A DNA stretch of 64,000 bases from CAVYGN01 sp963796325 (GTDB taxonomy: Bacteria > Spirochaetota > Brevinematia > Brevinematales > JAOACQ01), in assembly GCA_963796325.1 (NCBI GenBank), contig CAWCLF010000002.1, forward strand, positions 1 through 64,000, read 5' to 3'. Both the position numbers and the translations under genes were made by a program. The notes beneath the pieces were generated by a model. That model was not told the DNA's origin, ran no database searches, and worked only from the letters and a program-made list of their open reading frames with translations. This document shows positions 48,311 to 57,386 of the stretch, in pieces; the first letter of the stretch is position 1, and the number at the start of each line of letters is the position of its first letter.

Positions 48311-50116
48311 TTATCCGGCTTGCATCTTTTTTATCTTTTCGAAAGTGACCACATCCGCGAGCCTTTCTATGGTTTTCCTGGATTCGATTATCATGTTATT
48401 GATCTTCATCTCCTTTTCAAGGATCGCGTAAAACCGCATATTATAAAAATACATGTCGGCAAGAAAGCACAGGCTCGTTATCATAGCGACTGAGTCCGAA
48501 AAGAACTTTTCCTTTAAAAACCCGGGCGATAAAATCCTCTTGTCCCAGAACGGCACGAACACGCTCTTCTGCCTTGTGGCAGATATTTCGAGCGGTGAAG
48601 CTGATCCGGCATTCTGATTTGCCGTTATATCCTTTTTAAAATTGATATGAATATTGCCGAGCTTTTCTCCTATATCTGCAAGAATGTCAGAAATCGAATC
48701 GACCGTCTGGATCAGGGCGAGGGCGGGAGGCGCCGGCATCATATCCTTTTTAGAGGTTTTAAGATCGAAGAATTCCCTCCTCGATAGTATCGGGAGAGTA
48801 AAAACAATATCTTCGAATTTTAACACTCCCATGCGCAGCTTGTCTACCTCAAGCTGGAAAACTTCGCCTGAAAAAACTCTGACCGGCCCGAAGTCCTCGA
48901 TGACTACCCTGTCGATTAAAAAATTCTCAAATTCCGTTAAAAACTTCCGGAAAAAATTATATGCCAGTTTGGCAGTATTGTTCTTATCGGCAGTAAAACT
49001 GTCGCCTATTTCGCCGTACGTAGCGTACTCATAAAAATCCATGATCACTTTGAAATTGTAGCTCCTGTAGCCTGAAGAATCCTGCCTGATGAAATGTTTC
49101 AGAAAGTATTGTATCCTGTTGATTTCCGCTTTCTCCATTATCAGGTTCTGCCATGTTGTCGTTTTATCGTTTATATAGACGTTTATCTTCTGCTGGATAA
49201 ACGGCGAACATTCGAAAGAAAATGTGTTTACCACACCGCCCGGCTGCCTGCGTATGAGGTCGTCGATTCTGACATATCTCCTTGAATCGAACATATTAAT
49301 ACACATTATGAAATTGTAGAGGCTGGGTGTTCCCCCCTGGTCCCTTAAAATACGCTTGACCTGGATCTGTGAAAGCTCTATCAATCCGTCCGGCTTCCTG
49401 AGATTTTCGAGGACTTCAGTAATGCTCGAACATATGATCTCAGGGTATTCGATCTTGTAATTGCATGTAAGGAAAAGAGTCTCGACCTCCCAGTATGCAT
49501 CAAGAAGCTGTTTCGGCGTCGAACCCTGTCTCAATACGGGCGCTGAAACTAAAGCCTGGCATAGACTTCTGAATATGACTATAAGATTATAGCTTTCTTT
49601 GTCCAGATACATCCACCCCTTGTCCAGTACAAGGTTCAGATTTTCCATGAGTTCGACGGCATCTTTCTGAAGGGAATTGAGCGTTGTCCTCAAACGTAAA
49701 AAATCGAATTTCATGCTGCCGGGTGTAAACCCGAAACGCAGGAATCCGGCAGCCCTGCCGAATTCTCTTATTCTTCTGTAATCCCTGAAAAGGTAAAGAA
49801 AAAAAGGTTTCCTGATGAATTTTACTTTTATTTTTTCACTGTTTTTACTTGCGACATCCTCGGTCGAGACCCTCTTTTTCTTTATGATCTCCTGGACCTC
49901 TTCGCTGGAGAGCGGGGTTTCATCTATTTCCTGCCCTACTTCCTGGGCGTCTATGAGCTCTATTTTTCTTATTTTTTCCTGGAGGCTCTCACCCGACTCC
50001 AGGATCTGTTTAACCATCAGGGCTGCTTCAGAAGGCCTCGATTTCTTTAAAAGTTCAGCCATGCGCGAATATTCAAGGGAGGCTTCCATAATGTTTTTGC
50101 CCTGTCCGTTCTCCAT
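48311..50116 (-). CDS. Large conserved-looking protein, DUF5312-like
   Basis: About 601 residues from ATG 50116 (MENGQG), 7 bases after AGGGG; a TTG at 50143 is in frame. No signal peptide or membrane segment. Residues 1-110 are charged and helical, then a long mixed region with LRLRTTLNSLQKDAVELMENLN and a C-terminal helix bundle. The length and composition resemble the spirochaete-restricted DUF5312 proteins, but this match is from memory and uncertain. Function unknown. Confidence 0.6.
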   Translation of the reverse strand: MENGQGKNIMEASLEYSRMAELLKKSRPSEAALMVKQILESGESLQEKIRKIELIDAQEVGQEIDETPLSSEEVQEIIKKKRVSTEDVASKNSEKIKVKFIRKPFFLYLFRDYRRIREFGRAAGFLRFGFTPGSMKFDFLRLRTTLNSLQKDAVELMENLNLVLDKGWMYLDKESYNLIVIFRSLCQALVSAPVLRQGSTPKQLLDAYWEVETLFLTCNYKIEYPEIICSSITEVLENLRKPDGLIELSQIQVKRILRDQGGTPSLYNFIMCINMFDSRRYVRIDDLIRRQPGGVVNTFSFECSPFIQQKINVYINDKTTTWQNLIMEKAEINRIQYFLKHFIRQDSSGYRSYNFKVIMDFYEYATYGEIGDSFTADKNNTAKLAYNFFRKFLTEFENFLIDRVVIEDFGPVRVFSGEVFQLEVDKLRMGVLKFEDIVFTLPILSRREFFDLKTSKKDMMPAPPALALIQTVDSISDILADIGEKLGNIHINFKKDITANQNAGSASPLEISATRQKSVFVPFWDKRILSPGFLKEKFFSDSVAMITSLCFLADMYFYNMRFYAILEKEMKINNMIIESRKTIERLADVVTFEKIKKMQAG

Positions 50117-50167
50117 TAATAACCCCTGATTAAAAATCGGCAATTTCCATCCCGATATTTAAATCCT

Positions 50168-50914
50168 TCATTCGTTATCAAGTTTTTTACTATGCCAGTA
50201 TTCGTCGAAAACGGATGTCGTTATCATGTGGATAGTATTGAAAAAGAATCCTCCAATTCCGTCGAGCCTGACCCTGTCGATATACCACCTTCCTTTTTCA
50301 CTTTTGAAAAATACCTCGTTTGTCAGACTGAAAACATATTTCGGAAGGGGTTTAATAATGTAAGATATTCTGAGCGGGGCTCCCGATGCCGAGTCCAGCC
50401 ATGCCTCGCCCTGCTGGAATGAATTGTTTGTCGATTTCCTTTTAAATTCATAAACCGTATATAAATTCCCATCGTTTGTAACGGATCTCCCGGTCGATTT
50501 GTATTCCAGGTTTGTCTGCTCGTCAGGGTAAAAAGGTATGAGCGCCCCGAATCCTATATTCAGCACCTGATTGAAATCCCCGTCCTTTTTCAGTGATTCT
50601 TCCTGGTCCATTTTCCTCTTTTCAGTCAAATCCGCACCGTTCTCAATATACTTTAAAACATCCGACCTCATATCGTTTGAAACGCCCCTGTAAATCTTCA
50701 TTTTAAGTTCGGTAACCTTTTTTATATTGCCCGCCGGATCATATTCCTCGCTCGTAGAATCTATAGTACCCGGTATCCAGTTTTTATTCCTGTCGGCTAT
50801 CTTAACCGCCAGGGACCAAAGATCGGGGCTTTTTATACCTTCAGGGTAAACAGGGCTTTTCAAATTGAAAGAAACGGAAAATATCATTAAACACAGTGCA
50901 ATATACCTGATCAT
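50168..50914 (-). CDS. Exported protein of unknown function, LolA-like
   Basis: 248 residues. Signal peptide (IALCLMIFSVSFNLKS). The remainder is beta-rich and somewhat like an outer-membrane lipoprotein carrier or sorting fold (YTVYEFKRKS, AWLDSASGAPLRISYIIK, RWYIDRVRLDGIGGFFFN). The similarity is in pattern only. The ATG has no strong ribosome site. Upstream lies hairpin repeat copy 2. Function unknown. Confidence 0.6.
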   Translation of the reverse strand: MIRYIALCLMIFSVSFNLKSPVYPEGIKSPDLWSLAVKIADRNKNWIPGTIDSTSEEYDPAGNIKKVTELKMKIYRGVSNDMRSDVLKYIENGADLTEKRKMDQEESLKKDGDFNQVLNIGFGALIPFYPDEQTNLEYKSTGRSVTNDGNLYTVYEFKRKSTNNSFQQGEAWLDSASGAPLRISYIIKPLPKYVFSLTNEVFFKSEKGRWYIDRVRLDGIGGFFFNTIHMITTSVFDEYWHSKKLDNE

Positions 50915-50962
50915 ATCATAACTCCTCAGCCAAATAACATAATACCAAACAATCGATATGTC

Positions 50963-51046
50963 AAGTCAGTCAACAGTCGGGTGTCGAAAGTCAAAAGTAG
51001 AATTATAGCATGACTGAAGATTGAATACTGCCTGCCGCCTGTTGAT
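50963..51046. repeat. AGTCGACAGTC-type inverted repeat, copy 2
   Basis: Left part AGTCAGTCAACAGTCGGGTG, right part CTGCCGCCTGTTGATT. TCAACAGTCGG pairs with CCGCCTGTTGA at 10 of 11 positions. The unit AGTCAACAGTC is one base different from copy 1. It again lies between divergent genes. Confidence 0.5.
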
Positions 51047-51077
51047 TTAATATTCCCGGCTTGAAGATTCCCGGCAA

Positions 51078-51106
51078 TTGACATAATCAAAGCAGTATAA
51101 TAAAAT
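51078..51106 (+). promoter_or_regulatory. Promoter of the SpeE-SpeD fusion gene
   Basis: TTGACA (51078-51083), 17-base spacer, TAAAAT (51101-51106). It lies about 100 bases before the gene, and repeat copy C starts exactly at the end of the -10 box and so would form part of the 5' untranslated leader. Confidence 0.6.
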
Positions 51107-51151
51107 CTTATGGGCACTTCTAAAAACCCATCCTTACGGGCACAAGTGCAC
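51107..51151. repeat. Dispersed intergenic repeat, copy C
   Basis: On the minus strand it reads TGCACTTGTGCCCGTAAGG then GGTTTTTAGAAGTGCCCATAAG, combining blocks from copies A and B. It is the shortest and is inverted relative to A and B. Confidence 0.6.
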
Positions 51152-51208
51152 AGGGTATCGGCAGCTATGCAATAATAACGCCATTAGACGGCGAAACAGG
51201 ATTTTATA

Positions 51209-52999
51209 ATGGGTTTAGTGAAACGAAACAAGGAATTCTGGTTTTACGAGGACCTTTACACGGATATAACTTACGGCTTCAAGGTTTCGAAGGTTCTCGT
51301 CCCTTCTACGGATACAGGCCGCCAGGAACTCATGATACTAGATACGGACCGTTTCGGACGCGTGCTGATCCTTGACGGTATTATCCAGCTGACTGAAGAA
51401 GATGAAGGCATATACCATGAATGGATAACCCATTGGCCTTTATTTTCGCTTCTCAAACCCCCAAGGAATATTCTTATTATCGGGGGCGGGGACGGCGGCG
51501 TCGCAAGGGAAGTTCTGCGGCATAAAACAGTCAAGTCCGTAACAGTGGTGGAAATCGACCAGGTGGTTATCGACAAGTGCAGGGAATTCATGCCGTCGGT
51601 CTCCGAAGGCGTCTGGGACGACAAACGGCTGCACCTCATAATCGGGGACGGCGCGGAAGTTATAAAAACCATGAAGAATAAATGCGATGCGGTTATTATA
51701 GATTCGACCGATCCGGTAGGCCCGGCTCAAACTTTATTCAACACAGATTTTTACCAGGCCGTATACGATTCCCTCGTTGAAGGAGGAATTGCAATCCACC
51801 AGACCGGGTCGCTTATACTTCAGCCGTCCGAATGCCCGGCAAGCTGGAGGCAGATAGAAAGGTCGTTCGACGATGTCAGGGTGATCCAGTTCTCCAATTC
51901 CAGCTATGTAGGCGGGCCTTTCAGCCTGACAGCCGGGTCAAAAGGCAAAAAAGTTTTCCGGAAAGCCGTTCAAAACGCCAAACGGGCTTTTAAAGAATCC
52001 GGTATCGCATGCAGATGGTATTCTCCCGAATTGACGTCTGCAGTTTACCCGGAATTTCAGCAGCGTCTTGAACAGGACAGGTACGGGGAGGAAATAATTC
52101 TGGATATAGACCTTAAAGACAATAAGATCCCGTCAAAGGATAAGATAGCCACATGGTGCAGGAAAACCTGCGAGGCCATCAATATGAAGGCTTTCGGAGA
52201 GCCGATCGCAAACGAAGGAAGATTCGGCGAGGGAAATACGCTGATCCAGTATATTGAAACAAGCGCTATAAACTACAGGCAGTACGGTTCCACCGGATGT
52301 GCGAACTGCTTTACCTGCGCAGCGCTGCCTGTCGATGAAGCCGTTTCATATTCTCTGGGGTACTATGGGGCATCGAGCGGCACCTGCCTGCACATCCCGA
52401 GAGGCTCGTTTTCAGATATAAGGCAGATCAGGAACAACAGCCTGATCTACAGGGCCGAACTGACTCAGGATAAAAAGAAATTAAAGCAGACAGCCGAGTA
52501 CTTTAAGCCCAGGCTCACAGATCATGCAAAGATATTTTCAAGGAATTTCAAGCTCCCCATTGAAGACGGTTTCTCCAGGGCATTCGAACTTATTATAGAT
52601 CTTTACGGATGCGATTATTCAAGGATATCTTCGTCTGAAGCAGTTGCAAAGTGGGCGTCCGAGGATTTCTGCCGCGCTACAGGTCTCGAACCCGTCGGTA
52701 AAGCGGAGGCGCCGGATTTCGGCCATTCCAAGAAAAAAACATCGGGGCCGTCGGTCACTCAGCTTTTCAAGGACGGTTCAAATATCAGCCATTATTCGGT
52801 AAACTGGCTTCTGATAGTTATAAATATAGTGTCGGGTACGCCGTTTTCGGTTAAAAAGGCCCTCGCTTCGGCAATGAAATATTTCAAAGGCGGGAGGGCG
52901 ATATGCTGGCTTGTCCCCCGCGCCTCGGGCGGCAAGAATATCCGGCAGATAGCAGAACAGACGCTGATCTTCGAGGTTTTGAAGAAAGATCTTGACTGA
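51209..52999 (+). CDS. Spermidine synthase fused to two tandem SpeD-like domains
   Basis: 596 residues, three parts. Residues 1 to about 285 are a canonical aminopropyltransferase: IGGGDGGVARE, VVEIDQ and DAVIIDSTDPVGP. Residues about 292-403 and 459-590 are two homologous domains like S-adenosylmethionine decarboxylase proenzymes: IIL/LIIDL...G at the start and TLIQYIETSAI (352 region) or VTQLFKDGSNISHYS (522-530) at the processing region. Ser352 or Ser524 aligns with the pyruvoyl-forming Ser. The His normally following is Arg357 in the first and offset by one in the second, and only the first keeps a Cys like the active-site Cys (CFTCAALP). So the first may be the active one; both may be altered. 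Convergent with htrA. Confidence 0.82.
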   Translation: MGLVKRNKEFWFYEDLYTDITYGFKVSKVLVPSTDTGRQELMILDTDRFGRVLILDGIIQLTEEDEGIYHEWITHWPLFSLLKPPRNILIIGGGDGGVAREVLRHKTVKSVTVVEIDQVVIDKCREFMPSVSEGVWDDKRLHLIIGDGAEVIKTMKNKCDAVIIDSTDPVGPAQTLFNTDFYQAVYDSLVEGGIAIHQTGSLILQPSECPASWRQIERSFDDVRVIQFSNSSYVGGPFSLTAGSKGKKVFRKAVQNAKRAFKESGIACRWYSPELTSAVYPEFQQRLEQDRYGEEIILDIDLKDNKIPSKDKIATWCRKTCEAINMKAFGEPIANEGRFGEGNTLIQYIETSAINYRQYGSTGCANCFTCAALPVDEAVSYSLGYYGASSGTCLHIPRGSFSDIRQIRNNSLIYRAELTQDKKKLKQTAEYFKPRLTDHAKIFSRNFKLPIEDGFSRAFELIIDLYGCDYSRISSSEAVAKWASEDFCRATGLEPVGKAEAPDFGHSKKKTSGPSVTQLFKDGSNISHYSVNWLLIVINIVSGTPFSVKKALASAMKYFKGGRAICWLVPRASGGKNIRQIAEQTLIFEVLKKDLD

Positions 53000-53003
53000 C
53001 TTC

Positions 53004-53972
53004 TCAATAATTTTCACTGGGAACGATATCCATTGTCCTTTTTTCCGTATTACGAATAACGGTTATCCGGGAGGCGCTACCGATGCTCTCCTCGGTTAAA
53101 TAACGGTGAAGATCGTCCATGGTTGAGACGGGGTTTCCGTTGAATTCGATAATAATATCGCCTTCGTACAGGCCCGCCTTTTCGGCAGGACTTTTTATCC
53201 GTATGTTTATGATAAGTACGCCGGTATCGATCGGAAGATTGTAATAGTGGACAATCTTCCTGTGCAGATCGACATTCTGGCCTCCAATTCCCAGGTATCC
53301 CCTGCGGATCTTTCCGTCTTTGATGAGAAGCGATGCGACTCTCTTGGCTGTATTGCCCGGTATTGCAAAACATAAACCCTGAGCAGGAAGTATCAGGGCG
53401 GTGTTTATTCCAATCACCTCGGCATGCGAATTCAATAGCGGCCCCCCTGAATTTCCCGGGTTCAGGGCAGCGTCCGTCTGTATTACATTGTCGATAAGAC
53501 GTCCGCTGGAAGTATAAAAAGAGCGCCCGAGCGCGCTGATCACCCCGGCGGTCAGCGTGTTCTGAAACCCGTACGGGTTGCCCACAGCTACGGCCAGCTG
53601 CCCGACGGTAATCCGGGAAGAATCTCCGAAAGACGCGGCATTGAAGTCCGACCCTGAAATCCTGATTACAGCTATATCGGTATCCGGATCGTCGCCGACC
53701 AGGAATCCTTCATATTTTCTGGAATCGGAAAGGACAACTTCGATAAATTTCTGATTATGTATTACATGACTGTTTGTGAGTATGAAACCGTCAGGCGTAA
53801 ATATAAACCCGGAAGCGCTTCCGCCCTCGCCCGGCATTTGAGGGGAATTGCCGTTTTGCCGGTTTTCTTTTTGCTGCCCGATCTTGATGTGCACTACAGA
53901 AGTATTAATCGTTTTGGAAACCGATATTACGGTCCTTGAATACGCATCTAAAAGGTCAGTGTCTTCTCCCAT
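53004..53972 (-). CDS. HtrA/DegP-type serine protease without signal peptide
   Basis: 322 residues. Trypsin-like domain (about 10-215): NSHVI (His), DTDIAV (Asp), GNSGGP (Ser), so the triad is complete. One PDZ domain (about 230-322, GYLGIG...GVLIINIRIKSPAEKAGLYEGDIII). The chosen ATG follows AGAGGCG and an in-frame TAG lies just upstream, so it has no leader, unlike almost all HtrA proteins, which are periplasmic. It could be cytoplasmic or exported another way. Ends 4 bases from the polyamine enzyme stop. Confidence 0.9.
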   Translation of the reverse strand: MGEDTDLLDAYSRTVISVSKTINTSVVHIKIGQQKENRQNGNSPQMPGEGGSASGFIFTPDGFILTNSHVIHNQKFIEVVLSDSRKYEGFLVGDDPDTDIAVIRISGSDFNAASFGDSSRITVGQLAVAVGNPYGFQNTLTAGVISALGRSFYTSSGRLIDNVIQTDAALNPGNSGGPLLNSHAEVIGINTALILPAQGLCFAIPGNTAKRVASLLIKDGKIRRGYLGIGGQNVDLHRKIVHYYNLPIDTGVLIINIRIKSPAEKAGLYEGDIIIEFNGNPVSTMDDLHRYLTEESIGSASRITVIRNTEKRTMDIVPSENY

Positions 53973-54030
53973 AAAACCACGCCTCTAATTGAAATCAGCA
54001 TAAAAATAATTACTGACATCCGGATCGTCA

Positions 54031-54060
54031 AATAAAAAAGGCCGTCCTGCCGGACGGCCT
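54031..54060 (-). terminator. Rho-independent terminator after csgG-like gene
   Basis: On the minus strand GGCCGTCC-GGCA-GGACGGCC (54040-54059) followed by TTTTTTATT. Six bases beyond the stop of the CsgG-like gene. Confidence 0.85.
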
Positions 54061-54066
54061 CAGCCT

Positions 54067-54951
54067 TTATTTTTTCTGCTGTAGAACTATATCGTTCTGC
54101 TTGATCTTCCCTTTTCCCTCCACTACTTCGGCGATGCAGAATTTTTCCTTGATTTCAGTCACTTTGATCGTACCGACCTTTTTATCTTCGCTTCCCAGGC
54201 TCTCGCCCGAATCCGGATCTACAAGTTCCTCGCCTTTTTCCATTATATCAAATGTCTGCCCCACCGTAATTCCGGAATCCTTTCCTAAATTGACATAAAC
54301 ATTATCGGCGTTGACTTTCATGATCTTCCCTTCGATGGGCATATTCCCGAAGGTCTTTGTAAACTGATTTACAAGATCGTCGACACATTTTTTAGTGGCC
54401 TTTCCGATGGTAGTTTCATCAAATCCTGTCGAACCCCATGCGACATCGGTAGGAAGAAGGTCTGCGTTTTCTATCGAAACTCCCGTAGAGGTCTCTTCTC
54501 CGACTCCGTTTTCGGCGCCTTCGATCCTTCCGGTTTCGACATTGACAATCCTTACATCGGTAGCGACCCTCGCAGATACATTATTTACAGCCACTCCGAA
54601 GGCTTCTGTCTTCTCCGCCTTCTGGCCGAACTGGTTCACGCTGCCGATAACGATATACTGGAGCCCGAGGATCTTGCCGGCTTTAACGGCGGATTCAGGA
54701 GTAGTAATACCGCTCATCTGCAGTTTCTGTTCTTCGAGAACACTTTCGAGTTTGGATCTTTCCATTACATCGAACTTGCCGGATTTGAAAAGCGACGTGG
54801 CGAGCATATCGGCCATACCCTCCCCCACGGCCCATGACCCGGTTGCGGAACCGGCCTTGTACTGGAAATCGATTATGGCAAGCCTTGGTTTCTTAGCATA
54901 AGCCATACCGGCTATAAGAACAAGCAGCAAAATAAAAATCCTGATTTTCAT
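54067..54951 (-). CDS. CsgG/HfaB-family exported protein
   Basis: 294 residues. Signal peptide about 1-19 (ends MAYA). It resembles the CsgG/HfaB family: RLAIIDFQYKAG and the VMERSKLESVLEEQKLQMSGI helix, then YIVIGSVNQFG and VRIVNVETGRIEGAENGVG. Such proteins form or organise outer-membrane complexes for surface fibres. The C-terminal about 100 residues are a separate beta domain (GKIMKVNADNVYVNLGKDSGI). There is no Cys at the cleavage site, so it is not a lipoprotein as seen. Followed by a clear terminator. Confidence 0.85.
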   Translation of the reverse strand: MKIRIFILLLVLIAGMAYAKKPRLAIIDFQYKAGSATGSWAVGEGMADMLATSLFKSGKFDVMERSKLESVLEEQKLQMSGITTPESAVKAGKILGLQYIVIGSVNQFGQKAEKTEAFGVAVNNVSARVATDVRIVNVETGRIEGAENGVGEETSTGVSIENADLLPTDVAWGSTGFDETTIGKATKKCVDDLVNQFTKTFGNMPIEGKIMKVNADNVYVNLGKDSGITVGQTFDIMEKGEELVDPDSGESLGSEDKKVGTIKVTEIKEKFCIAEVVEGKGKIKQNDIVLQQKK

Positions 54952-54987
54952 AAAAACCCTCCTCTTTATATATATTTTATCAGGTTG

Positions 54988-55881
54988 CTAATTTAAAACT
55001 TCCGCAAGATATTCGATATGCTCAACCAGCCTGTCCCATGCCTCGAACGAATATCCGAAACAGGTCTTAATTTTTTCAAGATTGAACATAACCGGGGCCG
55101 GTCCGTTTTCTTCCTTAATAATGCGGCTTTTTGAAGAAGTGATCTCCACGGTTTTCCGGGCTATCCTCTCCCAGGAGATATATTCCCTTCCGAGGCCGAA
55201 AAAAATATCCCTGTTAAAGTCCGATTCAAGCACCGAAAGGTAAATTCTTGCAAGATCGCCGGCCCAAATGAACTGCGTACCGTCGTTTTCAGCAACTTTT
55301 ATATCTCTGCCTGTAAGAGCGCATTTTACAATATCCCTGAATCTTGTGTCTATCTCCATAGGAGCGCCTTTTACAACAGGATTTCCAAACGTATATCCCG
55401 GCCTGATAATATTACAGCGCATAGGATATTGATATGAAACCGCCGACAGGTATTCCTCGGTTGCAGCTTTAGTCGCGCAGTAATAATTTACAGGCTTGGA
55501 CTTCATCTCTTCATCCATGCAGTCCCTGAATTCTCCGAGCGCGGCAGTCGAAGAAGTATATATCATATGTTTAATCCCTGCTTCCGCGGCCGTTTCAAAA
55601 AAGAAAACCGACGAAAGCGTATCCCTTGCAACCATTTCAACAGCCGTATTCCCCCAGAAAAGGGCATTATGAATACAGGCATCATGACCCTTTATGTTTC
55701 CGGCAATTATGCCACTGTCCTCCATGCCCCCTTTTAACATTTTTATACTTTTTCTCCTTTCAAATTCACCGATCTTGCCCGGATCCCTGGCCAGGATTGT
55801 AAGCTCATACCCCCTTCCCAGCAGGGCGGCGACAAGGTATGAACCGATAAATCCCATGCCTCCTGTTATGAAAATCCTCAT
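54988..55881 (-). CDS. NAD-dependent epimerase/dehydratase family protein
   Basis: 298 residues. GGMGFIGS NAD-binding loop at the N-terminus, YTSSTAALG with the conserved Ser/Thr and NYYCATKAATE with the YxxxK pair (YCATK). This is an extended short-chain dehydrogenase acting on a nucleotide sugar or similar; substrate not assignable. The ATG at 55881 follows the upstream stop TGA by two bases (a TTG at 55887 inside the neighbour is unlikely). Probably one operon with the rubredoxin-membrane gene. Confidence 0.82.
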   Translation of the reverse strand: MRIFITGGMGFIGSYLVAALLGRGYELTILARDPGKIGEFERRKSIKMLKGGMEDSGIIAGNIKGHDACIHNALFWGNTAVEMVARDTLSSVFFFETAAEAGIKHMIYTSSTAALGEFRDCMDEEMKSKPVNYYCATKAATEEYLSAVSYQYPMRCNIIRPGYTFGNPVVKGAPMEIDTRFRDIVKCALTGRDIKVAENDGTQFIWAGDLARIYLSVLESDFNRDIFFGLGREYISWERIARKTVEITSSKSRIIKEENGPAPVMFNLEKIKTCFGYSFEAWDRLVEHIEYLAEVLN

Positions 55882-55883
55882 TA

Positions 55884-56444
55884 TCAACCCGGAAATTTAG
55901 CGTTAAGGAGGCTGGTCCCTATCTTTGCCAGGATAGTTGCAAATACTATTCCTAAAAACGAGATTAAGATCAGGATATACAATACGCCTGAATTTCCTAT
56001 ATTATAGAAAATGTTAACCAGAACAAGGATTGCCGATAGAAGAAAGAACACGCTCCCGAAAATCATTTTACGGACAAGGAGAGGAGTAGTAACCTTCCTG
56101 AACCGGATCTTCCCGTCAAAAAGACCTCCGCAGAAGGCTGCGGCAATTACAACAGGAAGGCAGTATGAAAGGACGCTTAAAGTGGTAAGGATTTCCATGC
56201 GAACATCGCCCTGAATCAAAAGAGCCGCGATCGACATGATAAATATTGTTGCGGTAAATGCCACGGGAAAATGGACAAGCACCGGGTGAACATCAAGGGA
56301 GAGCTTGAATTTCCTTGCGGGCGATATCTTTTCCGTATACGGCTCGAACATTTTTGAAGGAACGCCGCAGGCCGGGCATTTATCCCTTAAATTTTCCTTT
56401 TCAATGATATAGCCGCATGATTTGCATATCATTAGTTCTTTCAT
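55884..56444 (-). CDS. Rubredoxin-like domain fused to membrane DUF2231-like protein
   Basis: 186 residues from ATG 56444 (8 bases after GGGAG); an earlier frame start at 56477 lacks a site. The first about 40 residues are a rubredoxin-type or zinc-ribbon domain: ICKSCGYIIEKE...CPACGVPSKMFEP with four Cys in two pairs. The rest is four to five membrane helices beginning DVHPVLVHFPVAFTATIF, as in DUF2231. Likely an electron-transfer or redox membrane protein; role unknown. Overlaps the next gene's start region. Confidence 0.8.
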   Translation of the reverse strand: MKELMICKSCGYIIEKENLRDKCPACGVPSKMFEPYTEKISPARKFKLSLDVHPVLVHFPVAFTATIFIMSIAALLIQGDVRMEILTTLSVLSYCLPVVIAAAFCGGLFDGKIRFRKVTTPLLVRKMIFGSVFFLLSAILVLVNIFYNIGNSGVLYILILISFLGIVFATILAKIGTSLLNAKFPG

Positions 56445-56507
56445 ATTTAACTCTCCCGTCCATGAATTTATAGTCAAAACAATATTTTATCACAAAGAAA
56501 GGTATAG

Positions 56508-57371
56508 TCAATAAAATATTAAAAGAATAACACAGAAAATATCAGTCGCAGTGCAGGATATAAAGTTCATGATCATTAAAGAGCGGTAATCGGCGGCTTT
56601 AACGTCTTTTAAAACCCTTAAGAACCAATATACAAAAAAAGTTATCACCGGAACCTGGCACACGATGAAAACAAGCGCCGCATGAAGGCCTCTGGATATA
56701 TCAAGAAACGATATAAAACCGGCGAAAGTTATTGCAAAGAACAGCGCCGACATAAAGAAAGTCCCTCTCTTGCCAAGGATAAGAGAAATCGTTTTATCGC
56801 CCCTCGCCCCGTCTTCTTCATGCTGGTATACCTGTGTAAGGGGGTAACTCGCCATAAGATAAAACGTCGAAATAACTGCAGGGATAATTATAGCGGGTTT
56901 CATTATCCCTGCGTACCCGTCAAGAGAAACTGCCCCGCTTGTCAGCAAAAATATAAGGGCTCCTCCGAACAGAGATACGCATAACCAGCTTATTACAGGC
57001 CTGTTCTTTAGACGTATCCTGTCATAGCTGTATGATTTCGAACCAAGGCCGTATATGAAAAGGCCGAGGGCAAAGATCCAGCTTATTGTAAGAGCGATAG
57101 CGACGGCGGCAAGATCGAATAAGATAGAAAACCATAGGAGGTCCCCTGTAACTTCCGGCGGTTTAAGAAGCCCGCCGATACTGCCTTTATCCCTGTCGTA
57201 AAAAGAATTGAAACCGTTGGAGGCCGGATAAATTAAAAGATGGATAATTACGAATGCAAGAATAGATTTTTTGAGGTCTATATTACGGCTCATAGCAAGG
57301 CTGAACATAAATACCGGTGTTAAAAAATATGAAAACGGTATCCTCATGTGCAGGAGGGTGGAAAAGGTCAT
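56508..57371 (-). CDS. UbiA-family prenyltransferase
   Basis: 287 residues, about eight membrane helices. Two Asp-rich motifs bind the Mg-prenyl diphosphate: NSFYDRDKG (NxxxDxD-type) and HEEDGARGDKT. Family members attach prenyl chains to quinone, heme or chlorin precursors, or make lipids; no neighbour indicates which. Weak match to the (bacterio)chlorophyll synthase or menaquinone types. It follows sixA by 15 bases, so cotranscribed. Confidence 0.85.
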   Translation of the reverse strand: MTFSTLLHMRIPFSYFLTPVFMFSLAMSRNIDLKKSILAFVIIHLLIYPASNGFNSFYDRDKGSIGGLLKPPEVTGDLLWFSILFDLAAVAIALTISWIFALGLFIYGLGSKSYSYDRIRLKNRPVISWLCVSLFGGALIFLLTSGAVSLDGYAGIMKPAIIIPAVISTFYLMASYPLTQVYQHEEDGARGDKTISLILGKRGTFFMSALFFAITFAGFISFLDISRGLHAALVFIVCQVPVITFFVYWFLRVLKDVKAADYRSLMIMNFISCTATDIFCVILLIFY

Positions 57372-57386
57372 CGAAAACCTCTTAAA

